Positions 22,150 to 34,021 of a stretch of DNA of 64,000 bases are shown here, piece after piece. Location of the stretch: contig JAWZSP010000004.1 in NCBI GenBank assembly GCA_034401135.1, positions 2,604,001 to 2,668,000 of the forward strand, read 5' to 3'. Below the pieces are notes generated by a model that saw nothing but the letters and a program-made list of their open reading frames with translations, made no database searches and had not been told where the DNA came from. This DNA is from Volutella citrinella (lineage: Eukaryota > Ascomycota > Sordariomycetes > Hypocreales > Nectriaceae). Numbering within the stretch: the first letter of the stretch is position 1; each line of letters opens with the position of its first letter. Position numbers and translations under genes: made by a program.

Positions 22150-23236
22150 ATGGCGAGCAAAGTCGACCGCATCGTTGCCAGGCTTCAGGCCAAGATCGCC
22201 GAGGGCGACTATTATGAGGCCCAGCAGCAGACCCGCGTGGCCGCGTCACGCTACATCAAGACGGCCAACTGGCCCGCTGCCATAGAGATCCTAGCCAGCG
22301 TCGCCCAGGACCTCCTGCGTGCTGGGCAGGGCGGTAGCGGCGGCGACCTCTGCGTCATGCTGGTCGACGTCTATCGCCAGGCGGAGCTGAAGCCCGACGC
22401 CGCTGCCAAGGGACGCCTGCTCACTTGCCTACGCCTGTTCGACGCTGAGGAGCCTACGAGGAAGAAGTTTGTGGGCGAGATCATGGGGTGAGTTTCTATT
22501 TGACTGCGGTGGCATCTCCTGCTACCGCCCCTCCCCCACACCTCCTGGCAACCGTTGCTGACGAATTGTTCTACGCAGATGGTCGGCCAAGTTTGGCGAA
22601 TTTCCCGCAGGCGACCCTGAGCTGCACCACGTCGCGGGGTCGCTGTACGCCGAAGAGCACGATACGTACGAGGCAGAGAGGCACTTGATGCTAGGCACGA
22701 AAGACTCCGCCGAGGTGTTGACGAAGATGGAATATACTTGGTACAAGGAGAATGATCCCCACACAGCACCTCTGTTCGCCGCCCGCGCCGTTCTGCCCTA
22801 CCTCCTCGTTGGCAACGTTCGCGCCGCCAACACATGCTACCGCCTCTTCACCAGCCAGCTGAGCACAGACAACGCAGGCCTAGGCGTCCAGGACGTGTCT
22901 GGCAGCAGCGACGATATCCGAGTCTTCCCCAGCCTACCACTGCTCAACTTCCTTGGCTTCCTGCTGCTGGCGGTCCAGCGTGGCGCGCCAGAGTTGTTCA
23001 AGGGCCTAGTGTCTAAATATGCCACCCAAATCAACGAGACGGAGACGTGGGCTGAGGCACTCGAGATGATTGGCGAAATGTACTTTGGCATCAGCAAGCC
23101 TCGACAGAGCAACCCGCTGATGGATATGATGAACGGATTGTTCGGAGGAGGCGGTGCAGGTGGCGCTCCGGGACTCCCCCAACGGCAGACTGCACAACGG
23201 CGCGTGGATGCGCCGGCGCCGGAGGGCCTGGACTAG
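22150..23236 (+). CDS. GET4: Get4, tail-anchored protein targeting factor
   Basis: Two exons: 22150-22487 and 22579-23236; 331 residues. The intron donor is GTGAGT and the acceptor CGCAG, joining EIMG to WSAKFGEFP. Get4 forms an alpha-helical repeat scaffold that, with Get5, links Sgt2 to the Get3 ATPase and hands tail-anchored membrane proteins to the ER. Family text includes the start KVDRIVARLQAKIAEGDYYEAQQQTRVAASRY, the EPTRKKFVGEIMGWSAKFGEFPAGDPELH block, LHHVAGSLYAEEHDTYEAERHL, and the beta-hairpin region FPSLPLLNFLGFLLLAVQRGAPELFK. A Gly-rich C terminus (GLFGGGGAGGAPG) follows. Length matches the family. The protein is cytosolic, with no membrane segment. Confidence 0.93.
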
Positions 23237-23352
23237 ACGCCGGCGTAGGGTTGACCTGAATGGATGCATGTATCATATGGTGGGTTCTCGGGGAGGGGAG
23301 CACATAGACGGCGGGGCGTTGCATGGACAAGAGCGAGAGCAGGACGGAGCCG

Positions 23353-23961
23353 TCAACCGCGGGGCTGCTCCTCCGGCTCGTACATCCAATTATCCTCGGC
23401 GAGCGCGGCCACTTTGGCCCGGAGGCTGGCGCGGACGGCTTCGAGGAGCTCTATCAGCTTGGTTAGCGTTTCACGTACAGTACCTTGACTTGAGTCGGCA
23501 TTAGAATAGCACATGTGACAGTACCTTCGGGACGGTTGGGAACAGTGCTGTGGCGGATCTGATGTTGCTTGACGGCCTCGGCCAAACGCTGCCTCTCCTC
23601 TAAGAACATACGCGTAAGCGGCTATTTCTTCACGCGCCCCCCGGGGGCCGTCCGGATGCCACAGCTGAGACTTACTCTGGCTCTCCTGCTGATTGTCAAG
23701 CGGCAGCTCGTCGTCGTCCTCGAGGATGGGCGTGGGCGGGTCGCCGAGCTCGATCTCGCCGTGCTTGTCGCGCACGACAATCTCGGACGTGTCATCCAGC
23801 ACCTCGACATCTAGGCGCAGCGTGTCGGTCGATGCCGACGAGCTAGCCGTGGGCCGCCTAGTCAGTTGGCTCTGGAACAGATTGCGGCGCACGCTCGCGG
23901 ATGCGCCGCTGCGGTTACGAGTGACGCCTGTGGTGGTATGGGCGCGAGGACGCTCAGCCAT
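23353..23961 (-). CDS. Unknown small coiled-coil protein
   Basis: Preferred model: exons 23961-23676, 23599-23525 and 23450-23353; 152 residues. The first intron has GTAAGT and TTAG. For the second, I chose the acceptor at 23451-23452 because it gives a 74-bp intron with a CTAAC branch site; a nearer acceptor at 23484 also keeps the frame and would add 11 residues from a 41-bp intron. I do not recognise the family. The N-terminal half is Ser/Thr/Arg-rich, followed by an acidic patch (EDDDELPLDN). The C-terminal half is helical and coiled-coil-like (KERQRLAEAVKQHQ, then ELLEAVRASLRAKVAALAEDNWMYEPE). The ending LAEDNWMYE looks like a conserved tail. No membrane segment or catalytic motif is visible. 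It converges with GET4. Confidence 0.65.
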   Translation of the reverse strand: MAERPRAHTTTGVTRNRSGASASVRRNLFQSQLTRRPTASSSASTDTLRLDVEVLDDTSEIVVRDKHGEIELGDPPTPILEDDDELPLDNQQESQSKSQLWHPDGPRGAREEIAAYAYVLRGEAAFGRGRQATSDPPQHCSQPSRRYCHMCYSNADSSQGTVRETLTKLIELLEAVRASLRAKVAALAEDNWMYEPEEQPRG

Positions 23962-24698
23962 TGCGACTGATGACTGATGGGTCTATGGATGCGTGTAAAT
24001 GGGTTGAAGGGGTAAATTCGTGCGTTCGTGCGGTTGCGCGCGTCCACGAAAGGCGGCCTTTTGTAGGTTTATGTGGATGTTGAGGTAGAGCTGGGGCTTG
24101 CGGAAGGGTCCTTGTTGACTTTCTTTGGTGGGGTTGGCAGGGTATCACTCTAATGGGCACGCCATGTGGCGCGCCGCGACTGATGTCACAGCGCCCATGG
24201 AGTACGTATTGTCGAACACCCGCTGCGAAAGGAAGCTATTGGACACGATGCCTACCCAGATATCCCCGATGCCGTGAAACGTTTAATTCACTTCTCTTAC
24301 CGTACCCTGCCCTTTCTCTCCCGTGTTGTACGGCTTCGATGAGTACCTTGTTTCTGATTCACAGCCTCATGCAAAACGGCCAATTTTACAAGATGAGCCA
24401 TGTTTGAAACTTTGACGATTGCTCTAAAGAATCCAATACCGCTAAAACACAAAGTCGACGAACGTGAAGTTCGAGCAGGGGTTCCTCTGTCGAGACGCCT
24501 GCTTCGGCCAACCCACTCTGTCCATCTCGGGGTAGTTCCAACCCCAGATTTCCCCCTCGTTCCACTGAGCCCTAAACTAGTATAACCAGTCTGCTATGAC
24601 CACCATCGCGGAGTCATCCCCGGTCTTCATAGTCGGAGTGTTGCGGTAGGGGATAGATACAACCCTATGCAGCGCAGTCCACATTATGAAGGTCGCAT
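23962..24698. other. Intergenic region between two minus-strand genes
   Basis: The right part is the 3' flank of VPS68 and the left part the promoter of the small coiled-coil gene. No further gene, RNA or repeat was recognised. Confidence 0.45.
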
Positions 24699-25417
24699 TT
24701 ACAGGGAAAGGTTGTAAGAGTATTCGTCCTCCATATTCTGGCTGATCCAGAGCACAACGGAGCTACTCCAGTCAGTATGACAGTGACATACACATTTCAA
24801 GTCTCGGACTAACCTGAATCCAACAAGAGCGTTGCTGACAACATTCTCAATGCCCATAGTGAGGGCCGGCATGCTCACACCGGGGACAACAAACTTGAGC
24901 ACAAAGACGGTGACTCCTCCAGCCATGCCGCCGGCGAGGGCGGCGAATCCGAGGAAGAGAACCACACGGGCCTTCCAAGCGACACCAGATCCGCTGTAGC
25001 TGAAGGAGTCGGCACTCAGTCGCTGCTTCTCCACCGAGTTGATGATCAGCATGCCCAGGCTCGAGAAGATGAGGGGCAGCCAGTCAACAAAGTTGATGTG
25101 GACATCGGAGCCGTTCTTGGGCGAATGGGACCAGACGGCGGAATCGAGCATAATGTAGAAGGCGAGGGAGAACTGCGCATGCGTCGTTGTTAGCCAGCTG
25201 CGTCCACCCAACGAATGTCGCGCGACACTGCGAGGCCAGCGGGATCGCGCAGGAGCATGGGGCAAAGACCAGGTAAAGCGCAAGGCATCCAAGCCTCAGC
25301 TTCGGTGGAGGGTGATTGACGTACAAGAGCTCCGGAGCTGTAGATGCCGGCATTGCGAGCCCAGATGCTGTTCAGCCACTCGGGGCGTCGGAACTTCCAG
25401 AGTCGTTCCTCCTCCAT
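24699..25417 (-). CDS. VPS68: Vps68/TMEM50-family membrane protein
   Basis: Three exons: 25417-25325, 25172-24814 and 24762-24699; 171 residues. Introns (GTACGT...GCAG, 147 bp... 152 bp range, and GTTAGT...GTAG, 51 bp) keep frame and restore SSGALFSLAFYIMLD and ALVGFSSVVLWISQNMEDEY. The protein belongs to the UPF0220/TMEM50 family; yeast Vps68 acts with Vps55 in transport from endosome to vacuole. Four hydrophobic segments are seen: LFSLAFYIMLDSAVW, WLPLIFSSLGMLIINSV, VVLFLGFAALAGGMAGG and the stretch running into SSVVLWISQ. Diagnostic text is RLSADSFSYSGSGVAWKARVVLFLGF and the C-terminal QNMEDEYSYNL. The ATG at 25417 is the start that best fits family length, although the frame stays open a little upstream. 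Confidence 0.92.
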
Positions 25418-27569
25418 CTCGCGCAGGTCAACGGTTCGGATCGGGCGGTATTGCTACAGGGTGGGGATTCCGCAGTCTTTCAAGCGTGCGGTGCGTGATG
25501 GGCGATGTGGGGATCGTAAACAGCGTCGTTATCGGTTGTAGGATCTGACGGACGAGGTCGATTGAGGCTGGTGATGACGATGGCGGGCACAGCGACTTGG
25601 CAGTCGGATGCGTCACGTGATGATTAGGCGACAGCTTAGTGGTAATGATGGCCAGGTCGCCACGCACTGTGGAGAGACGCTGTGCTGCACAGGCGGGGCC
25701 GTCTACATTGGGATGACAGACTGCAGTAGCCAGGGAATCCCCTGGCGACGCCCCATGGCACAGTTCGTGCGATGATTCATGAGTTATGAGGAAATGAATG
25801 CATTCAGCATTTGAGACCTCAGGCACTGTACATGGCACCGGGAGGTCCTGACTGGCTCTCCGCTGCCTCTTCAGTGGGCTTTCCGCGAGCATGGACATGA
25901 TAGTCCCTTGGTGGGTTTGTTGTCTGGCTCCGCTAGCCAGAGGACCCTGAAAAGATTATGGCAATAGAGGGATGCAGCAACATGGGCGCATAACGTTGTC
26001 AAAAGGCCAGTAAGTAACCCTAGCAAGTCAGCAACCCAGCACATAGTAGCCATTGAAAGACATGCGCTAAAGTCCAAGAGAAATGCTCCCAGCATGCCGT
26101 AGATATTGCGTGAAGAGGTAGGATTCTTCTGTGCCATACGTATCATCAGATGGTTGCCACAATGTCGGTCTTCGCTGTCCGCAGCACATCAGGTCTGGTG
26201 AATTCAGCATCAAAATATATCCATTATCAGGAGTAGGCAACGGCAGGGACAGAGCCTGTGTCCTCCCAAGCTTCAAGCTTCTACTCCCCAGCAACGCACT
26301 GCAACTGCAGAGGCCGTCCGCAACAACTAGGTCCCGAGGACCAACAGAGGTGGGCTGCGGATGAGAAATACCAGCCACGCGCGGACACCACTGGGGAGGT
26401 CACGCAGCGGGTCCCAAACCTGCTGAACGTGCTCCGGCTTTCAACGCCGCTTTAAGAGGCACGATGACAACCGTTCAGCTAAATGGCTGTCGCGGGCCGC
26501 GTCTCCCGCAGGCTTGGCATCCCGTGGCAAGGAGCCGCTGAATGAAGGTCTCGGCACGGCCTGCTAAGTTCTTCACCATCTTGCGGACGGCTCACTTCAC
26601 CGTCTGCTGCGACAATACTCTCACGCAATTGCGTGGGGCGGAAACTGGCAAGGCGGCTGAACAATCAATTTCCCAATCAAGTTTGCTGGCGGAATTGGAT
26701 GGTGTTTGGGTGCCAAATCCCCAATGGCGGTCAATCTCGTGGCTGGAGAAAAGCGGCGTGTCGACTAGACCGGGAAAGGCAATTGCCGCTGCTCCTTTTT
26801 TGGCCGGACCCCTTGACCAAATTCACTGCTCCTGCATGGGGAAAGCAGGTCACGGACAGGGTACCAACGCGGGCTGCCAATGGACCAGCAAGTGCCCGCG
26901 CTGGTAGGGGCGGCGCTAGCGTGGTCTATTCTATTACAGCGCACCAAGCAGAAAAGCAGGCGCGAAGGCACAGGCTACGTGCTGGCACAGCCGCACAGCC
27001 TCCCACCCTGGTCCCTTCCCATCCCCTTCCCCATCCTCGCTCACCCTGTCTTTTTCCTGTCGTGCGACGCCATCCACCATCCGCCCTCTCGCTCATCTCA
27101 TACCATACACACCATCGCCAACATGCTTTGCGGTGTCTGACAGCGCTGACATCGTTATTCACTCGCTGATTCACCCACCCGCTGCCATTGCTCCCGACAT
27201 TCTTTATCTTTTCTCCTTCTTTTCCTTGCACGCACGCAGTCACGCCCTCTCGCCCGCGACCCGTCACCCCTTGAACCTCCTCGTAATCTCCTCGCCTCCT
27301 TGTGTGCGCCCTCCCCCGGAAAACCCGAGCAGGCGGCGTTATACGGCCCTTCGCAAACCCCGAAGACACCAAAGCCAGTCGGTGGATTCACTGCCTAGAC
27401 GAGCAATCTCTTATCGGCATTCCATTCCACCCTTCTCAACTCGGTCCCCCTCCAAAGGCCGCAGTCAAGTCATTCACTACTACCAGCCCACGAAAAGGCA
27501 AAAGCCTTTCACTACACGCCTCTTTCGACTTTTCGTCTTGTTTCGAGTTGCCTACCGCCGACAGCCAAG
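25418..27569. other. Divergent region between VPS68 and the Csi2-like gene
   Basis: These 2.15 kb lie between the 5' ends of divergently transcribed genes. The rightmost 600 bp is strongly C/T-rich on the plus strand and is probably the leader of the Csi2-like gene. A 91-codon minus-strand frame (25871-26146) encodes hydrophobic residues but cannot be linked to a family or a gene model. No RNA gene was seen. Confidence 0.45.
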
Positions 27570-28730
27570 ATGCGGCCCGCCAACTATTTCCCCTCTTCGG
27601 AGCTGGTGCTTTCCGCTCTGACGTCTGTTGCCCTGTTTGGCGCCTTCGGCTTTGCTCAGGATCAAAATAACAACGATGCAAAACCCACTGCAGCCGACGA
27701 CAAGAAGGCTCAGAACACCGACAACAACAACAAGCCTGCCGCGACCGATAATAAAGATAACAACCAGAAGACCGATGACAAGGCTTCCAACGACAACAAG
27801 CCATCCGCAACCAAGGACACCAAGGCGAGCGCTCCGACCGCCAATAAAGACGTGCCTACACTTGGGAAAGACAAGTCTACGACCCAGACCGCTCAGGCGG
27901 AAATTACCCGTGCTACCAGTGCAGTCGTTGCCGCGACCGACAGGCCTACGTTGACTCGAGTCAAGGCAATCCCCGAATACCCTGCGCCCAGCGTGCCTCC
28001 TACCAACAACGCCCCCTTTATGCAACACTCCAGCGCTCCCGAGGGTACCGTCTTCATTGCTGTCGGCGCCATCTTGGGCGCCCTGGGAATTGCCATTCTG
28101 CTTTGGCGTCTGATTGTGGGCATTTTGCTTCACCGGTCAGTCGCAAAGGCTGCCCAGGCCCAGCACGATACCAACCCTAAAACCGGATTCCCTGCGCCGC
28201 CTGCGCCCTTCTACAAATACACCGACAACGCATCGACCATGTCTCTCTCTGCTGCTGGCCGCGGCGTCCGCCGTACGAACCGGGGCCCTGCCATTTCCTC
28301 CGTCCCAAGCCAGTCCAACCTCTTCTTCTCCCCCACCGCTGCCGCCTCTGGCAATGTTCCCAACAACCGCGGATCGACCTTCCTCCCATCTGGCTTCTAC
28401 GCTGCTGGTAACACATCGCCAGGTGGCGCCAATCACGAGCACTCCATCAGCCTGACCAACCTGCGGCCAGATTCACGTGGTCTCAACTCCTCGCGTCAAA
28501 CATTGTCTCAGACACCCCCCGATTCGCCAGGATTCAACCCACGCCGAGATATTAGCTCAACCTCGCTCAACCTAAACCGACCCCCAAGCCAGAGAGCACC
28601 CAGCGCCTTCCTAGACGACTTGCTTGCCGATGATCCTTCCGCATTGCCCCCTCCGCATATGCCGGCGTCAGGTGGTGGTGCCCGGAATTCATACGGTAAC
28701 AACTCGCTGAGCCCGCAGAATCGGTTCTAG
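27570..28730 (+). CDS. Csi2-like single-pass membrane protein
   Basis: Uninterrupted frame of 386 residues. Residues 1-30 form a likely signal peptide (LVLSALTSVALFGAFGFAQD). A lumenal or extracellular region rich in Asn, Asp, Lys, Thr and Ala follows to about residue 155, typical of heavily glycosylated or cell-wall-facing stalks. One membrane helix, VFIAVGAILGALGIAILLW, is at about residues 160-178, followed by a hydrophilic cytosolic tail with Ser/Pro-rich patches, the YKYTDNASTMSLS motif and a closing FLDDLLADDPSALPPPHMP. This architecture and the tail text resemble fungal proteins annotated as Csi2 or vacuolar membrane protein; yeast Csi2 has been linked to chitin synthesis at the bud neck. 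The family name is moderately supported and the molecular function is not established. It converges with the ABC transporter gene. Confidence 0.72.
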   Translation: MRPANYFPSSELVLSALTSVALFGAFGFAQDQNNNDAKPTAADDKKAQNTDNNNKPAATDNKDNNQKTDDKASNDNKPSATKDTKASAPTANKDVPTLGKDKSTTQTAQAEITRATSAVVAATDRPTLTRVKAIPEYPAPSVPPTNNAPFMQHSSAPEGTVFIAVGAILGALGIAILLWRLIVGILLHRSVAKAAQAQHDTNPKTGFPAPPAPFYKYTDNASTMSLSAAGRGVRRTNRGPAISSVPSQSNLFFSPTAAASGNVPNNRGSTFLPSGFYAAGNTSPGGANHEHSISLTNLRPDSRGLNSSRQTLSQTPPDSPGFNPRRDISSTSLNLNRPPSQRAPSAFLDDLLADDPSALPPPHMPASGGGARNSYGNNSLSPQNRF

Positions 28731-29432
28731 GCTGTGCAACCGAGAGCCATCACGTCACCAACATTTATGCATCATGGTTGTCAAAACAGGTGTTTGGGAA
28801 CGGCTTCATTCTTTTGTTCAATAGCGGCGTCAAGGATTGGCATTTTAATGGACGGGCTCGTCGAAGCTGCTACATATTGCGATTCTTTCTGGTTTTCTCA
28901 CGAAAACATTGGAATAATTTCGTTGCACCCTAGGCATTACCACTATTTTTTCCTATTAATTAGCTGGAAAGGACTCCAGCGGCCCGTTCCTTTTTATTCA
29001 AGAAGCTGCTAGGGCTTGCTCGCGCGCACACCTCGCAGTTGATCAGCCCCGGAAATAGGACGTTCGGTTACCTTCGTTGGGTACATAACGGGTACGGGGA
29101 TGCTCCCACTTAGACGGTACGGAGTCTAACATCAACATGGTTGTTGGGCCCGGGTGTTATGGGGTGATCAGTATATATTTCAGTTCTAAGTATGAGGTAT
29201 TGATAAAACTATTTGTCAAAGTCAACATAGACTATATGCACTACGAGTAGTTTCAATTCATGCCAATCTTGGTCACACGCGTAATGCATCTATATCGAGC
29301 TTGGTGACGTTTTACTTTGTGTATTGTAGATATCATGTAAAGCAACAACTTTTTGCTCGACCGCAGTATGTAATTAGGCGGGTAGTATGTTTTAACTTTA
29401 ACAGGCGTTTTGGGAGTGGTTATTAGATTGCT
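28731..29432. other. Convergent 3' intergenic region
   Basis: Relatively A/T-rich 0.7 kb between the facing 3' ends of the Csi2-like gene and the ABC transporter. It probably holds both polyadenylation regions. No coding frame or RNA gene was recognised. Confidence 0.5.
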
Positions 29433-32400
29433 TCAATCTACTTCTTCCTCCTTCCCACTGAGCTCCAAAGCCGCCCCTTGAATGTCCTCTACACGAATGC
29501 CGCTCCGATCGCACATGCCGCGGAAGATGCCACCACGCTTCCACAGCTCCAGTGGCGTGTCCAGCTCGGCAATGCGGCCAGCGTCCATGACGCAGATGCG
29601 GTCATAGCCTATGATGGTACGCAGGCGGTGAGCAATGCACAGAAGAGTGCGGCCCTTGAAGGCATGGGCCATGGTGGCTTGGATCTTGTCGTCCGTCTCC
29701 ATGTCGACCGAAGAGGTGGCCTCGTCGCACACGATGATCTGGGCGCCACGGACGAGGGCTCGGGCCAGCGCCATCAGCTGCCGCTGGCCGAGGGAGAAGT
29801 TGAGGCCGTCTTCTTCCACGACGGTGTCGAGAGTGAGGCGCGATCCGCGCGTAACCTCGTCCGAGGGGCCGTCGCTGCTGCCCTTGCTGCCATCATTGTC
29901 CGCTGCCGCCGCTTCAGGGGCAACGAGATCAGCCTGTCGGAGAGCGGACCACAGTTCAAGGTCGTTGTGCTCCTGGAATGGGTCGAGATTGCTGCGAATG
30001 GTGCCTCGGAAGAGCGTGGGGTCCTGGGGGATAATAGCAAGTCGGGATCGCAAGTCGTGCAGGCCCACGGTGGATATATCGATGCCGTCGATGGTGATGT
30101 GGCCGCCCGATATTTCGACGAGGCGGAACAGCGTGCTCATGATGGAGCTCTTCCCGGCACCTGTACGGCCAACGATGCCTATGCGCTCGCCGCCCTGCAC
30201 ATGCATGGAGAGGCCCTGGAGGACGAGCGGCAGGTTGGCACGGTAGCGCATCTCGACATTGTCAAAGATGATTTCACCCTTCTCCGGCCATGTTTTGCGC
30301 ATTTCAATGGTGTGCAGCGGTGCTTCCTCCTCCAGCTCCGTTCCATAGTAGTAGAGGCGCTCGACGGCGTTCATCGAGTTCTCAACTTCGGCAAGCTGGC
30401 GAACAGAGAACTGCATCATGCCCACGATGGCGAGAATGTAACTGAGCACCAGTCCTCCTATCGAAGGGTCCACAGAGAAGCGGCTCGTCACAACCAGGAT
30501 GGCAACCACAAGGACCAGCATCGTGCCGATGACGTCGATGCGCATCGACAGCCACCGCTGGTTGGCGAAGGTAATGTAGTAGGCCCCGTTCATGATATCG
30601 ATCGCGTCACGGAGCTCCTGGATGAAGCGGCCCTGAAGGCCGTATGCGCGGATGCTGGACACGCCGGTGAGGCCCTCGCTGAACTTGGCGAAGACGTGGG
30701 AGCGCAGGACGGACTCGTGGCGCTTGACCTCGCGCGCAGAGGCGCGGTAGTACGAGGCTGCGAGGACGAAGAGAATGTAGAGCGGCACAAGCGCGATGGC
30801 GAACCAGTGGAAGTAGGCGATGATCAAGATGAAGACGGAGGTGATCATGGCGAGTGTCAGGAAGAACATGCGCATGGCATCCGTCAGGTTGTTGTCCATG
30901 ACATCGACGTCGCGAGAGAATCTATTCAACAGCCTCCCCTGAGGGGTGATGTCAAAGAAGGACATTGGAGCTCGAAGCACACGAGTGATGGCTTGTCGTA
31001 GCATCGCCTTGCTGGAGTTGGTGCCGAGGATGGACAGCAAGACGGAGAAGAGGAACATGAGCAAGGCTTGGGCAACACCAAGACCTGCATAAATGGCAAT
31101 GTAAACGCCAGTCTGCAGACCATACTTGTCTGATGTCCAAAACGACAGCCAGAGACTTGTCATGATGTTGGCGCCCTGGGAGAGAAGGAGGAAGACGATG
31201 ACAAAAGCAGCGCCGATGAGGGACCCGGAGGCCTTGACGTAAGCGCCGTACACCGACCACGGGACACTGTCTGTGGCGCGCTCCTCCTGCTGCATGAGCG
31301 CTCCTGCCTTTTTTTTCTTCACTTTCGATTTATCCTCGGGTTCGGTCGCTTCCGTGGGCTTCTTAGCATCCTCTTGCTTTTCCTCCACCGCTGTCGTCTC
31401 CATCAGGTGCTGGAAGCCCTTGTGGCTGCGCATCAAGTTTTCAAAGGTATCGATGGCCTGGACCTTGCCATCTTCCATCCAGATGATGCGGTCGCAGCGG
31501 TTGAGCACCCACAGCTGGTGGGTAGCCAGGATGCGGCACTTGTTGCGCATGAGACCCTGGATCGCGTTGTCGAAGATGTGCCGGCCAACGTGGGCGTCGA
31601 CGGCGCTCAGGGGGTCGTCCATGAGCACGATGTCCGAGTCGAAGTAGATGGCCCGGGCAATGTTGAGGCGCTGCTTCTGGCCACCAGAGATGGTGATGCC
31701 GCGCTCTCCAATCTCCGTCTGATCGCCTGCCTCCTGTGCCGCGAAATTATTGTCAGATCAGCAAGTCCAGATTGGCGGTTCGGGTTGCCCAGTATCAGGG
31801 GTACTTACCAACATATCGATATCGGCCTGGAGGGCGCATCTGTTGAAGAGTTGTCAGTATGCGATTTCAAGACACAGGAAATAGGGGGATACTCACGCGC
31901 GCACAACCTCCTTGTACCAGCTGCGCTTCATCTCCTTGCCAAAGGTGATGTTATTTTGCAGCGTCGTGTTTTGGATCCACGCGTACTGCGGGCAGAAGGC
32001 TCGAGAGGCGCCAAATCTCACGTTTCCGCTCGTCTTTCGCATGTCGCCAGCAAGAGCAGCGAGCAGCGAGCTCTTACCGCTGCCCACAGGTCCGATGACT
32101 GCCACCAGCTCGTTGCGCTTGATGCTGAAGTCGAGGTCGGCTAGCTTGAAAGTCTCCCGCTCTTCGGTGAGGGTACTTGCGGAGTCCTCGCCCCTGTTGT
32201 CTTCCTTGGGCTGGCTGGCCTTTGTCTTCTTCTCCTTGGATCCGCCCTCTGCATCTGCCGCGTCGCTGGTTGGCGTCTTTTCCCACGTAAACGCCGCGTC
32301 CTCGACGCGGATTGCATCATCGCCGAGCGACTCGATTTCCATATCGTCATCTCTCTCTTCCTCGAGAAGGAACTCTTCGATTCGCTTCAGTGAGGACCAG

Positions 32401-34021
32401 GCATCGATGACCTGCGACAAGACCAGGGGTAGCAGGTTGAGTGGGATGCGAAGACCGTTGAAGAGCGCCAGAGACGAGAAGACCTCTGCGGGGGCAAAGT
32501 TTTTGTGTGTCAACGAGTACGTGATGAAAGCGAGCATGGACGCGAAGATGGGCATGGACATGCTCACGGCATTGATTGCGTTTCGGATGGCGAGCAGGAT
32601 TTGGATGGCGCGGATCTCCCGGGATCTGTACTCCCCAAGCCGTTCCAAGAAGGCCTTCTCCCAGCCAAAGTACTTGACAAAGCGGACCGACTGCATGATC
32701 TCCTGTGTCAGCGAGACACGCTGGTCGGTGATCTTGTTGATGTCGCGACGGCGGTGGAAGAGGCTGCGGATGGCCTTGGCCAAGAACGGCATACCGATGA
32801 CGAGGAGACCGAAACCCGCCAGCGCACTGTATGTCAAGTTGACAATCAATAGGGCCAGGGTAATAATGCACATGACGGGAGACGTCCATGTCATGTGGAA
32901 CAGCGCCGAAGCCTGGTCGATACGGTACGTGTCGACGCTCATAAGGTTGACAATGCGACCGTTTCCCCAACCAGCACCATCCTTATCCGCCAATGGAGGG
33001 CCCTTGGCTCCCTTTTTACCGCCCTTGGCCTTTTCATCGGATTCCTTCTTTGTGGTGGCTTCGGCCGTCTCTTTGGTACCACCAGCCTTGGCTCTTCCGG
33101 AGATGCGCATCGCCTTCTCATAGACGAGGCCGATCAACACGCCTCTGGACTGGCCACCGACCGTCATTCCGCGATAGATGAAGTGGTTCGTTCCCATGCT
33201 CTGGGTCATCTGCATGAGCGCAATACCGATAGCCAGGCCAATACCACGGCCAATGGGTGGAGAGGGGCTGCCAGTGTGCTGTGCCCTCCAAGCGTCGGTT
33301 GCGAACTGGATGAGGAACCGCAATGTGAATGGCGCGACGACCTGCACGATGGCCGTGTAGAGCGAGCACAAGCCTCCGACCCAGAACTCGGTGAAGAAGG
33401 TCTCATGCATGGCCCAGAGCAGCGGGTAATTTTCGCCCTTGTCAATTCGGCTCTTGAAGGCGGCCTTAAGCTTCAACGTCAGCGGCTCGACAGCCCTGTC
33501 TGGGTTGGTTTTCCAGATGTCGTTGTCCTCCAGTGGTCGTCTGTAGCCCGCCTGTTGCACGTCAGCCGTTGGAACTCACTCTACGTTAAAGTTATGAGTG
33601 GCTTGCACGAAGCCGCAACGGTGTGTGTTTGACTTACAGTCATGAGAGGGGTCATCCATTGGAACGTGAGGAGGCTGAAGAAGCCCGCCTGAAACTCTCG
33701 ACTGACGATTTTCTCTTTTGGAACTGGCGGTGGTGCTCCCCATCGGAGGGGATTCAGCTTCTTGTGCCATGGCTTTTTCTTCTCGGGCGCCGCACTCGTC
33801 GTGACGGCAGCTGTGGACGCCGTGGCTGCGGATGCCGCGGTGACTGTCGGTCTTAGTTGCGTGACCTTTTCACTTTTGTCATGGTCGTCGTCGATTTCAC
33901 TCGTGTACCCAATAGCGTCCTCATCGGTATCCGCCTGCTGCTCTATGCGTGAGGGCTGGATCGCGGCAGCCTGGGCATCCGGTGCCCTCGTCTCTGTCTC
34001 CTTGTCGATGGGATCTGACAT
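29433..34021 (-). CDS. ABCC-type multidrug/oligomycin exporter (Yor1-like)
   Basis: Four exons: 34021-33638, 33551-31897, 31839-31809 and 31733-29433; 1456 residues. All introns have GTRAGT-type donors and phases agree. This is a full-length ABC transporter with order TMD1-NBD1-TMD2-NBD2 and no N-terminal TMD0, as in yeast Yor1, which exports organic anions and drugs at the plasma membrane. NBD1 has Walker A GPVGSGKSS, the signature ISGGQKQR and Walker B IVLMDDPLSAVD. NBD2 has GRTGAGKSS, signature FSLGQRQL and IIVCDEATSSVD. The Asp in place of Glu after NBD1 Walker B is the usual ABCC asymmetry. Lys/Glu-rich inserts sit in TMD1 (KKESDEKAKGGKKGAKG) and before NBD1. Exon 3 is only 31 nt, joining VVRACALQADIDML. 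The start MSDPIDKE is the first ATG of the conserved exon. Confidence 0.93.

Noticed and set aside
25871..26146. Small hydrophobic minus-strand frame resembling a membrane protein fragment
   Set aside because: Too short, no family match, no credible splice partners; hydrophobicity alone is weak evidence.
29478..31001. 507-codon plus-strand open frame inside the ABC transporter
   Set aside because: It is exactly antisense to conserved ABC transporter exons; its translation has no family resemblance and results from GC-rich third positions.
31912..33123. 403-codon plus-strand open frame
   Set aside because: Antisense to the first transmembrane domain and NBD1 of the same transporter; Ser/Arg/Met-rich shadow translation.
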